Shown in pieces: positions 15,469-24,670 of a DNA stretch of 64,000 nt (positions are counted from its first letter, which is position 1; each line of letters starts with the position of its first letter). Under the pieces are notes generated by a model. It ran no database searches. It was not told where the DNA came from and saw only the letters and a list, made by a program, of their open reading frames with translations. The stretch comes from JAZTZP01 sp045637525. GTDB lineage: Bacteria; Bacillota; Clostridia; UBA1381. Location of the stretch: contig JAZTZP010000119.1 of assembly GCA_045637525.1 (NCBI GenBank), positions 1-64,000 of the forward strand. The letters run 5' to 3'. Both the position numbers and the translations under genes were made by a program.

Positions 15469-17778
15469 TCAGAAAATAATTTCATATGTTTTATCCTTAC
15501 AACCCTGTATAGATACAATACCGTCTGATAAGATATATTCAACAGTATTGCCGTTTTCATCGCTGACGCTTATAGGTTCGTTCTTCGCATATCTGCATTT
15601 TATTTCACCATTATAACCTGATTTTATTTTGACAGATGTCGGTTCTTTAGTGTCCCACACATAATCTGATTTATTAACCCAATTTATATCAAGCTCATGG
15701 CCTCCTCTTACCTTTATTCCTGAAATATGACCTCTTACCCACTCATCAGGAATTGCAGGCAATAAATCGATATAATATACTCCATTCTGCTTTTTGTGGC
15801 TTTGAACAATCATCTCAATTATAGCCGCACATATGCCAAAATTCCCGTCTATCTGAAATGGCGGATGAGCATCAAACATATTGGGATATATTGACTTTTT
15901 AAACATTGTTTTTATTCTGTCATACGCCTCATCTGCCATACCGAAGCGTGCATAAAGATTTGCAATCCACGCATTACTCCAACCGGTCTGACCACCGCCG
16001 TTTTGCAGTCTGTATTCAAGCGATTTATAAGCCGCATCGAAATACTTTCCGCCTGTTATAGTATTTGCAGGATAAACTCCGTATAAATGCGATAAATGAC
16101 GATGGAATTTTTCCGCTTCCTCCAGTTCCTCATTCCATTCAAGCAAACGTCCATCCGATCCGATTTGCAGAGGTTTTATTTTTGAAAGCATTTCCCTGTA
16201 CTGTGAAGTATCCGTTCTTAAAACCTCGCCTGCTTCAATTATATATGTAAGTATATCACATATCATTGATAAATCCATTGCACTTCCTGAACATACAGCA
16301 AGCTCCTCGCCATTATGAAAATAAGTATTTTCAGGCGATGTTGACGGACATGTTGTAAGATAGCCTTCACTGTCCTCTACCATCCAGTCCTTCAAAAATT
16401 CTACAGCATTTATAAGAATATACATATGCTCTTTTAAAAACTCAATATCCTGTGTATGCAGATAATGTTCCCATATATGACGGCACATCCATATACCACC
16501 CATAGGCCAGTATCCCCATCGTGGTTCTTTTGTGGAATCGCAGTTTCTGTGCCATATATCACTTGTATGCCATAGTGACCAACCATTTAACCCAAACTGA
16601 TTCCCGTCTTTTTCATATTCTTTCAGCATTTTAAATACGGGCATATGACACTCCGGAAGATTACAAGCTTCCACAGCCCAGTAATTCATCTGCAGATTAA
16701 TGTTAAAATGGAAGTCGCACGCCCATGGCGGAAGAACTGATTTATTCCATATTCCCTGCAAATTTGCAGGCAGTGTATTCTTTTGCGATGAAGTTATATA
16801 CAAATAACGTCCGAAATCAAACAACAGCTCTATAAGTGACAAATCATTTTCATAACTCTCAAGTCGTTCGTCTGTATAATTATTGCTTTCCACACCAAGC
16901 GTAAATTGTACTCTGTTAAACATCTCGCTATGTACAGCAATATGTCTTCGTTTCAGCTCATCATATGAATACTGTACAGCATTATTTAAAATATCATCAC
17001 ATATTTTTTTATATTCTTTTCCCTCCGACTGCGGCATTTTATCATGTCCGTTAAAACTCGATGCTATTGAGAAAATAACAGTCATATCTGTAACATTTTT
17101 AAGCTCGGCACATGAGTTCTGAGCAAATCTGTGACCGTCAGATATAATTTTTACACCTGCCTTAAAGCATATGCTTTCCCGTTCATCGTATACAATGGCA
17201 TTACCGTTTATATTTTCTGTATAACACGGACATTTTCCTGATACGGCAATATCATTTTCATCCTGTTTTGTACTGTGCATTAACAGACACGATGTATAAA
17301 CATTAAAATTACTTTTATCACATTTTATATTTATGACCATAACATCATCTTTAAGTGATACAAAAGCTTCTTTACAATAATTTTTACCCCCCAAAGTATA
17401 TGTAGTCTTAACAATGCCTGTTTCCATATCAAGCTCACGATAATAATTTTCAATTTTACTTTTTGATGATACAGTCTCTATAAAAAGCTGTCCGAAAGTT
17501 CCGTACGCCTGAACCTGTCCACCATGCATTGTATCTATAAGATGTCTTTGAGCATTGGAATAATCACCTGCAAAAACATATTCTCTGATTTTTTCAACAT
17601 CTTCCATCTTATACGAGGCTTTGTTTTTATACGGCTGTCCTGACCAGAGTGATTCCTCATTTATCTGAATTCTGTCCAACACAGTTCCGCTAAATACCAT
17701 ACCTCCTATTCTGCCATTGCCTATGGGCAGTGCCTCTTCCCATATCTCGGCGGGATTATTATATTTCAGTTTTTTCAT
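15469..17778 (-). CDS. GH95 alpha-L-fucosidase / alpha-L-galactosidase
   Basis: 769 aa from the ATG at 17778, chosen because AAAGGAG lies 8 nt upstream; an in-frame TTG is 24 nt earlier. It begins directly with NPAEIWEEALPIGNGRIGGM, the GH95 N-terminal beta-sandwich, so there is no export signal. Barrel motifs: HFNINLQMNYW (about 372-382) and TSPENTYFHNG (about 497-507), HRHLSHLYGVYPANTI and HPPFQIDGNFG near 675. The paired Asn of NxN(L)QMN and the Glu of SPEN correspond to catalytic positions in the family. GH95 enzymes invert and cut alpha-1,2-linked L-fucose (or L-galactose). Together with GH29 and the GH141-like proteins this makes fucose the best-supported sugar of the locus. Confidence 0.92.
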   Translation of the reverse strand: MKKLKYNNPAEIWEEALPIGNGRIGGMVFSGTVLDRIQINEESLWSGQPYKNKASYKMEDVEKIREYVFAGDYSNAQRHLIDTMHGGQVQAYGTFGQLFIETVSSKSKIENYYRELDMETGIVKTTYTLGGKNYCKEAFVSLKDDVMVINIKCDKSNFNVYTSCLLMHSTKQDENDIAVSGKCPCYTENINGNAIVYDERESICFKAGVKIISDGHRFAQNSCAELKNVTDMTVIFSIASSFNGHDKMPQSEGKEYKKICDDILNNAVQYSYDELKRRHIAVHSEMFNRVQFTLGVESNNYTDERLESYENDLSLIELLFDFGRYLYITSSQKNTLPANLQGIWNKSVLPPWACDFHFNINLQMNYWAVEACNLPECHMPVFKMLKEYEKDGNQFGLNGWSLWHTSDIWHRNCDSTKEPRWGYWPMGGIWMCRHIWEHYLHTQDIEFLKEHMYILINAVEFLKDWMVEDSEGYLTTCPSTSPENTYFHNGEELAVCSGSAMDLSMICDILTYIIEAGEVLRTDTSQYREMLSKIKPLQIGSDGRLLEWNEELEEAEKFHRHLSHLYGVYPANTITGGKYFDAAYKSLEYRLQNGGGQTGWSNAWIANLYARFGMADEAYDRIKTMFKKSIYPNMFDAHPPFQIDGNFGICAAIIEMIVQSHKKQNGVYYIDLLPAIPDEWVRGHISGIKVRGGHELDINWVNKSDYVWDTKEPTSVKIKSGYNGEIKCRYAKNEPISVSDENGNTVEYILSDGIVSIQGCKDKTYEIIF

Positions 17779-17841
17779 TTTGCCTGCTCCTTTTAACTTC
17801 AAGGCGATTGCCGCTAAAGTGCAATCGCCTGTAATTTGTTT

Positions 17842-20800
17842 TTATTCTATTGTCTGATCGTTTGTCAAAGGCTTCATATCCTGCCATACATATGCCTTTA
17901 CCAAAGATGCTTCCTGCTGTACGTTATATTCTATATTCCCCTCATTGTTATCAGCCGTAACAAACTCGGCATAACGGCATCCTATAAGCGTTTTATCCTC
18001 GTCATATTCAGCTATAACGACACTGTATTTTTCTATTGCGTTAAATCTGTTATTGACAGTTGCCGCCGCTTTAGCTATTGTTTTTCCGTCAATAAGCTCC
18101 GACGAAGCATCAAGTGTAACCTCAGTTAAGGTCTGCACCATAGCCGCAAATGAATCTTCATGAAGCTCTTTATTTGCAATCTTAACACTTACATTCAGAT
18201 TTGAAACGTCATCGTCATTGATTTTAAACCTGTATGAAAATTTATTTTTATTATCAAGCTCAATCTGAACAATCTGCTTTACAGCTTCGGGATTTGCCAT
18301 AAGCTCACTCTTTTGATATGCACCGTCATAAATCAGGAGATTAACCTTATTATTCGGTGTATAATAAGGCACACTGCCTTCTATCAAAAGATAATTACTT
18401 ACATCACCCATTATGATTCCGTATGATGCTGACTGCTCTTCCTCATCAGATATTACAAATGAGCATACATCCGAGCTTACCGTTCCTGCATTTATGGAAT
18501 TTGACAGATTAACTGCCGTTACCTTTACATAATAAGTCTTATCCTTTACAAAATCAGTTTCACCCGTAACAGCATCTTTGTAATTATATGTTCTGTTTTT
18601 CTCAACCTCAGAATCTGTACCCGCACACGTATATTTATACAATGAATATTCGGGAGCAGAAGTGTCTGCATCTATTACAACATTGTTAAAGCTTGAATCT
18701 GTTGCAATTTTTATATTATAATAATTTGCATTGTCAACCTTACTCCAGGCAAAACCGTTAAAATTATGTATTACGCCGCCGTCTTTTAAATAAATAACAG
18801 GCTTGTCAAGCAATATTTCTGTTTTATTTAAAAGTCCCGTATTTGCAAAATAGCTTATACCATTGATATAATCCTGAGTATCTGCTGTTATCTCTTTATT
18901 ATTTTCCTCAACATTGTTGATTCCGACTGTTGTTGCATAAACAGGCGAATATGTACAGTTTAGTACAGTATTGTTAAGATAATAGCAATCGTGGTCAACA
19001 ACCACATCAACACAAGCCTTAACCTCGTTATAACCTGAAATCAAATTATATGGAATATAAGGATATTTAAGCTTTTTATTTACTACGTCTTTTATTTTTG
19101 ATACTGCCGTATTTTCATCGCCAAATGACGCAAATACATTTTGTGCTGATTTTATTGCATTATATTCATCAGTAAGGCTGGTATTATATCTTGTCTGCCA
19201 TGTCAAAGACTCACCGTATTTATCAGCCTCATAATCAGACAAAACATTTCCCTTTACAAAATACAAATCCTGCATTTGTGTGTTGTTTATACTGTTTATT
19301 GCATAATCGTATGTATTTCCGATAGGCTCTCTTACATCAGCCACAACATTATCTTTTACAACATGTCCGTCACCGTTATGCAGGAATATTCCGTACTGAT
19401 AATTTTTGATTATGTTTCCGTAAACATATTCATTATCGTTACAGTCATCAATATAAATTCCTCTTGCCACCATTGAATCATGTCTTGCATCATGAATATA
19501 ATTATATCTTATGTGGTTATTACGGATTGTAAAATTAACACCCGTATAAATGGCACCGCTGTCGGATACCTTTTGCTGTGCTCCTGAAATTTCATTATAT
19601 TCTATTATATTTTCAGCACCGTGAAAAACAATAGCACCATTATTTGTATTCTGAATAAGATTATGCGAAACAATACTTCCCGTGCTTGTCAGCACTATTG
19701 CTCTGTTACCGTTACATATGATATTATTCTGAATAAAGTTTCTGCTTGGTGTAAGCTCTTTTCTCTTTTCTGCCGATTCTCTTACCGAAACTGTATTTTG
19801 TGCGTTGCCCGCGCCTAAAATCACCGAGCTTATAATTCCGCATTTTTCGGTATCATACATATATACAGCTTCCGATACCGTATTACTTATCTTACACTCC
19901 TGAATAACTGTATTTTTACTGTTAATAACCTCTATTCCCTTATCTGCTCCGTTGATTGTGATTCCGTCAAAAACAATGTTTTGTGCATCTGACACATTAA
20001 ATATATTTATATTATTATTTGATAAATAATAATTACCGGAACCTTCTAAAGGATATATATACAGTCTTTGGTTTGTATTGTCGGCAAACCATTCGCCCGG
20101 AGTGTCAAGCTCTTCAAATATATTATAGTAATAATACATCGAAGCACCGCCACCCTTTAAATACTTTGCTATTGGTGCATCATAATATGAAAGAGATTTC
20201 GTTGCCTGAATCTGTTCACCTGACTTATCAAGGCTTATTGAGCTGTCCTCAAAGCTCCATTCATAAACAAATTTTCCGTAAACACGGATATTACCCGTAT
20301 CAACCCACGAAAACGCTCTTTTATCCATAGGAACCCATGTACAGTTTTTACCGTATCCCCCGACTATTACTTCTGATATTGCATCATATCCCGCATTAGG
20401 ATAGCGTGCTATATTCAAAGGCTTATTACCGAACATAATATTTTCATCATGAGATATACCAGTAACTCCAAGATCGCTGTAATCAATATAATACAGATTA
20501 TCCTTTGCCTCAGGTGCAACTCTCATATAATCAGAAAAATTTGTATTATCCTGTGTAACAAGAGTCATGTCCGCTTCTGAAAAGCTTCCCGAAACAGAAA
20601 ATACTGCTTCGCCGTCATAAGCCGTAATGAATAACGGTGCATTGGCACTGCTGTGATTTTCTGTTATTTCCATACTTTCACGAACCGTATATTCACCGCC
20701 CTTAACATAAATAACCGTTCCGTTTGCTTTTTCGCTGTCGGTAAGCATCTGAACCTTATCCAGTGCCTTTGAAACTGATGCCAATGCAGTTTGTTCAGAT

Positions 20801-21087
20801 AATCCGTTATTTAAATCGCTACCATCAGGGCTTACATAAAACACATTTTCTCCCGACACTTCAAACGGGCTGATAACAGGCACTTCATCAGGTAATTCTG
20901 CAACCGCCTGATTAAAGCGTTCAAGTGTATTTCCGCTAAGTGCGGGATAGCCGTTTGTTTCCTGTAGTGTAAGTTTTTCACCAAAATTAATATCGAGCGC
21001 CATATTCTGCGCCTTAACCGGCTGTGCAGACGGCAGCATAACTGCCGCCGTCATAACTACTGCTAAATGTTTGTAAAACTTATTCAT
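17842..21087 (-). CDS. Secreted GH141-like right-handed parallel beta-helix protein 1
   Basis: 1081 aa with signal peptide (cleavage near PVKA, residue 26). FYVSPDGSDLNNGLSEQTAL (about 83-102) begins the beta-helix fold shared by pectate-lyase-like and GH141 proteins. Then come NIARYPNAGYD, the signature EELDTPGEWFADNTNQRLYI (about 325-344), and long helix coils (NIVFDGITINGADKGIEV, RNFIQNNIICNGNRAIVL, SGAIYTGVNFTIRNNHIRYN) to about 670. A fibronectin-III-like segment (about 800-920) and a C-terminal module ending VKAYVWQDMKPL follow. GH141 includes an alpha-L-fucosidase and a xylanase; activity here is inferred. It is a tandem paralogue of the next gene, 13 bp away. Confidence 0.7.
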   Translation of the reverse strand: MNKFYKHLAVVMTAAVMLPSAQPVKAQNMALDINFGEKLTLQETNGYPALSGNTLERFNQAVAELPDEVPVISPFEVSGENVFYVSPDGSDLNNGLSEQTALASVSKALDKVQMLTDSEKANGTVIYVKGGEYTVRESMEITENHSSANAPLFITAYDGEAVFSVSGSFSEADMTLVTQDNTNFSDYMRVAPEAKDNLYYIDYSDLGVTGISHDENIMFGNKPLNIARYPNAGYDAISEVIVGGYGKNCTWVPMDKRAFSWVDTGNIRVYGKFVYEWSFEDSSISLDKSGEQIQATKSLSYYDAPIAKYLKGGGASMYYYYNIFEELDTPGEWFADNTNQRLYIYPLEGSGNYYLSNNNINIFNVSDAQNIVFDGITINGADKGIEVINSKNTVIQECKISNTVSEAVYMYDTEKCGIISSVILGAGNAQNTVSVRESAEKRKELTPSRNFIQNNIICNGNRAIVLTSTGSIVSHNLIQNTNNGAIVFHGAENIIEYNEISGAQQKVSDSGAIYTGVNFTIRNNHIRYNYIHDARHDSMVARGIYIDDCNDNEYVYGNIIKNYQYGIFLHNGDGHVVKDNVVADVREPIGNTYDYAINSINNTQMQDLYFVKGNVLSDYEADKYGESLTWQTRYNTSLTDEYNAIKSAQNVFASFGDENTAVSKIKDVVNKKLKYPYIPYNLISGYNEVKACVDVVVDHDCYYLNNTVLNCTYSPVYATTVGINNVEENNKEITADTQDYINGISYFANTGLLNKTEILLDKPVIYLKDGGVIHNFNGFAWSKVDNANYYNIKIATDSSFNNVVIDADTSAPEYSLYKYTCAGTDSEVEKNRTYNYKDAVTGETDFVKDKTYYVKVTAVNLSNSINAGTVSSDVCSFVISDEEEQSASYGIIMGDVSNYLLIEGSVPYYTPNNKVNLLIYDGAYQKSELMANPEAVKQIVQIELDNKNKFSYRFKINDDDVSNLNVSVKIANKELHEDSFAAMVQTLTEVTLDASSELIDGKTIAKAAATVNNRFNAIEKYSVVIAEYDEDKTLIGCRYAEFVTADNNEGNIEYNVQQEASLVKAYVWQDMKPLTNDQTIE

Positions 21088-21100
21088 ATTACTCAGCCTC

Positions 21101-24100
21101 CTATTTACTGTTCAACATACTCATTACTTCTTCAAGAGTTACGTCATACGGTGCAAACATCGCCGTTTTTTCAGCTTCGTTAATACCTTCATACACATAG
21201 CTTTCCATGTAATAGTTTTTACCTGTTGCATCAATATAATCAAATATTACATCTCCGTTTGCGATAAAGATAAATCTTGTTCCGTTTTCATCAGGAATTG
21301 CTCCCATAACAACATCATTCCATTCGCCGGCAGGCATTCTGCCGTTATTTTCCTCTGTTGTAATAATGTATTCCTGATACTTGCCGTATTTCTGAAGCTC
21401 AAACAAATCGTTCTTTATGACAACGTAATATGCATCAACTCCCAAATCCATCGTCTGAGTTTCAAACTGAATACCTATCGGCTGCCAGCCGCCGTAGGAA
21501 TCCACCTTATACTTAAAGCTCAGAAGTGTACCGTAAGGAACCTCTTTTGTATTACCAAAGCGTGCCGCCGTATCAGCATTACTGTTATAAACAAGATTTT
21601 CTGATTCATCATTCTCAAACGTTGCCGCTGATGCCACCTGACCCAACTGAGATTTATCAAGCTTTTTCCAGTTGGCTTTATCAAGGCTTAACGGCTGTAA
21701 AGAAACTCCAATCTGTTTTTGAGTTTCCCAAATCTTTAAATATACCTCTGTTTCCTTTTCGTCAATGTATGTCTGAATATTTGTTTCTGACATATACTGA
21801 TCCGTTTCGGATATATACTTACCTAAAGCCTCCTTTGTGCCTGCAGGATACTGACCTGCACCGTCACCCTCAACAATCTTATCATATACCTTTCTTGCGG
21901 CTGTAAGAGCTTTTATTAAGCCTGATTTATTAGCCTTTGCAACTGCATTTGCTTCTTCAAGAGAATACGTCCAGAAGCTGAACACTTCACTCTCTTTTTC
22001 TGCATAATCAAGCATTCTTGCACGCGACTCTGCAATGATTTTATAATAAAGCTCGCAGTCATACTCATTAAGTGCAACAATCGCACTTGATGTATCTACG
22101 GTTTCCTCGTATATAATATCCGTAAACTCTTTATCTCTTGCAATTACAAGTCTGTAATTTTCCGCAAATTCCGTTTGCTTCCAGTCAAATATTATATTTG
22201 CCGCATTTACTCTGTTTTCCTTCCCTGCAATCGGTGAACGAGCTTCTATTTCTCCGATTTCTATATTATCCCATCTGCTGTTCTTTAAAAAACCCATTTT
22301 ATCCACAGGTATCTGAACCCAGTCAGGAACTGCATTTAAAGCTTCCTTATCAACAATTTTGTAATCGTGATTTTCAAAATCCGCAAAGCTTTCCTCCGTG
22401 AGTGCCGAATAGTTATTTTCAATCTCGGAAGTAGGAAGTGAAAGCTCTGATATTGACGCTTCAACAGTGCTCTCGCCGATAGACATATTATTTGCCACGT
22501 AATATTCACTCGGTGTCAAAAGCCACAATTCATCCTCCTGAATCGGATCGGAAAGCAAATCCTCCATTTCGTTATAATACCAATACTGATACGCCCAGAA
22601 ATGGTCTGCAAGCTCCTTCCATTCAGGAAACTGAGTTGAATATGCCACATGGTATAAATCGTAATAGTTCTTTCTGTTTAAATTACTAAACCAACCGTTC
22701 CAGAAGCTCGTTGTGGCATAGCCTCCTGTTCGTATCCAGTCATACAAATGACTTATATGGTTACCGCTTGTTACTACATTTTTCTTACAGTTCACAAACA
22801 GATTATTAAACGCCACTCCCGCTTTTCCGCTATGAGAATAAACGCCCTCCTCTTGTTCAACAAGAAGATTACCGTAGCATTCAAACCACGAACCACCCTC
22901 ATCAAAATAGAAGCCTCGTCCAAGCTTATTTCCTTTTATGCTGTTATCATGCATATAATTATATCTCATAACAAGATAAGAAGAATATACCCCTCCCGTA
23001 TACATAGGGGCAAAGTCAGAAATTCTCTTATCTCCTCCAACTATCTCGTTATATTCAACAACCGTATACATTCCTTGTGGTGTGAGCATTCCGTTATAAC
23101 CGTTTTGGAAAAGGTTATGCGAAATAACTATGCCTATACCGCCGCCATATATAGCTCTGTCACTTACACCATCATCACTTCCGCAAAAGTAATTGTTTTG
23201 TATAAAATTATGCTGAGGCTCAAGATTTATATTTTTTGCAGCACTGTCCCAATATTCCGTACTTCCGTGCATACCGCTGAGAGTTATTCCTCTTGATAAA
23301 TATCCCGAAATATAGCTCGAAATGACTCCGCAGTATTTACTTGCAATAATACTAGCTCCATATGAAAGACCTTTTAAGTTGCAATTCTGAACTACTATTC
23401 TTTCACTGTTTGATATAGTAAATCCCACAGATGGAGTATTTGATATATTCAAGCCGTTAAACACAACATTTTTACACGAGTCTACATTAAATATATTATT
23501 TTCTTTAATGGAGAGATAAACAATTCTTGATGTATCGTCCGTAGGCGGATACAGATATAATTTGCCTTCATTACGATCTATGAACCATTCGCCCGGTGCA
23601 TCAAGCTCCTCAAAAACATTTGCAAAATAGTAAACCGTTTCGCCCGTTTGACGTATAGGCCATCTCCACAGCCTACCGTAGGAACGAACACTGTTTGTTT
23701 CTTTATTGAACTGTCTTACACGCACATATTCAGGTGCATAGCCAAATGAGAAATAACCTCTTAACGCAATCTGGTCAGTGTTTTCCCAACTAAACGGAAC
23801 ATCATCCTGCATAACAAACTCAAAGCCTCGTCCGTCGTCAGTTGCATTTGTGATATTTCCACTTGCATCCATATTACCATTATCTATAGCTTCACCCACT
23901 CTTATTGCTTGACTATTTGGATATCTTGAAAGGGTAAGCTTTTCATCATCAAGATAAAGCTGAGGCTCAACTATCTTCTGTGACTCATAGTTAGCCGAAT
24001 ATTTGCCATCCTTTTCGCCCCTGAAAAATACCTCTCCGTATTCTGTTATGCCATGAGCCTTTAAGTCATACACAAGTACTTTATCCCTTACGTTTTCATA

Positions 24101-24658
24101 AAGACGACTTCGCTTGCTTTCATCCGTTATCGGTTTGAATTGGTCAAGATTTATCATATCGGCACTTGATATATTTACTTTTTCATCTTTGTAATTTGTA
24201 ATATAAAGCGGTGCATTATCCGCTCCCGAATGCTTTGCATTAAGCTCTAAAGCATCATTGAATTTATAATTTCCGCCTCTTAAATATATTACAACACCTT
24301 TTTGCTTTTCGGCAAGTGTCATATGCTCCACACGCCTGAGTGCCTTTTCTATTGTGGAATAAGGATTATTTATGCTTCCATCAGCATTAAAGTCCTTACC
24401 GTCGGGCGAAACATATATCTTAATTTCACCTGTGGGAGCAAACGGCTGAATAATTTTCATTTCCGTTCCCATCTGTGTTGCTCTCTGACGGAAATTTTCC
24501 TTTGTGCTTATATCCTTTATTGCGCCTTCCGGCATCTGAACTATATCGGACAGTATTTCAGAAAAGCTTTCATTTGAATATTTTTCATCTGCCGAAGCAC
24601 AAACTGCTCCTGTTACAACTAACGTTAAAGTTAATATCAGGCATTTAATTTTATTCAT
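21101..24658 (-). CDS. Secreted GH141-like right-handed parallel beta-helix protein 2
   Basis: 1185 aa, signal peptide cleaved near VCASA. Same architecture as its neighbour: IKIYVSPDGKDFNADGSINN (about 79-98), LTLSRYPNSQAIRVGEA, EELDAPGEWFIDRNEGKLYL (about 355-374), then beta-helix coils (NVVFNGLNISNTPSVGFTI, NNYFCGSDDGVSDRAIYGGG, YLVMRYNYMHDNSIKGNK). Next is an FN3-like domain (about 815-900), a helical linker and a C-terminal jelly-roll-like region (about 1020-1165, MPAGEWNDVVMG). Probably extracellular depolymerisation or debranching. The DAPGEW..LYLYP block is the strongest link to GH141. The two paralogues are divergent enough to suggest different linkages or substrates. Confidence 0.7.
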   Translation of the reverse strand: MNKIKCLILTLTLVVTGAVCASADEKYSNESFSEILSDIVQMPEGAIKDISTKENFRQRATQMGTEMKIIQPFAPTGEIKIYVSPDGKDFNADGSINNPYSTIEKALRRVEHMTLAEKQKGVVIYLRGGNYKFNDALELNAKHSGADNAPLYITNYKDEKVNISSADMINLDQFKPITDESKRSRLYENVRDKVLVYDLKAHGITEYGEVFFRGEKDGKYSANYESQKIVEPQLYLDDEKLTLSRYPNSQAIRVGEAIDNGNMDASGNITNATDDGRGFEFVMQDDVPFSWENTDQIALRGYFSFGYAPEYVRVRQFNKETNSVRSYGRLWRWPIRQTGETVYYFANVFEELDAPGEWFIDRNEGKLYLYPPTDDTSRIVYLSIKENNIFNVDSCKNVVFNGLNISNTPSVGFTISNSERIVVQNCNLKGLSYGASIIASKYCGVISSYISGYLSRGITLSGMHGSTEYWDSAAKNINLEPQHNFIQNNYFCGSDDGVSDRAIYGGGIGIVISHNLFQNGYNGMLTPQGMYTVVEYNEIVGGDKRISDFAPMYTGGVYSSYLVMRYNYMHDNSIKGNKLGRGFYFDEGGSWFECYGNLLVEQEEGVYSHSGKAGVAFNNLFVNCKKNVVTSGNHISHLYDWIRTGGYATTSFWNGWFSNLNRKNYYDLYHVAYSTQFPEWKELADHFWAYQYWYYNEMEDLLSDPIQEDELWLLTPSEYYVANNMSIGESTVEASISELSLPTSEIENNYSALTEESFADFENHDYKIVDKEALNAVPDWVQIPVDKMGFLKNSRWDNIEIGEIEARSPIAGKENRVNAANIIFDWKQTEFAENYRLVIARDKEFTDIIYEETVDTSSAIVALNEYDCELYYKIIAESRARMLDYAEKESEVFSFWTYSLEEANAVAKANKSGLIKALTAARKVYDKIVEGDGAGQYPAGTKEALGKYISETDQYMSETNIQTYIDEKETEVYLKIWETQKQIGVSLQPLSLDKANWKKLDKSQLGQVASAATFENDESENLVYNSNADTAARFGNTKEVPYGTLLSFKYKVDSYGGWQPIGIQFETQTMDLGVDAYYVVIKNDLFELQKYGKYQEYIITTEENNGRMPAGEWNDVVMGAIPDENGTRFIFIANGDVIFDYIDATGKNYYMESYVYEGINEAEKTAMFAPYDVTLEEVMSMLNSK

Positions 24659-24670
24659 ATAACCCCTCTC

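Noticed and set aside
22748..23296. 182-codon plus-strand gene opposite the second beta-helix protein
   Set aside because: Composition is that of an antisense frame of a real gene (rich in Ile, Ser, Thr, Arg with no motif), and the opposite strand is clearly coding.
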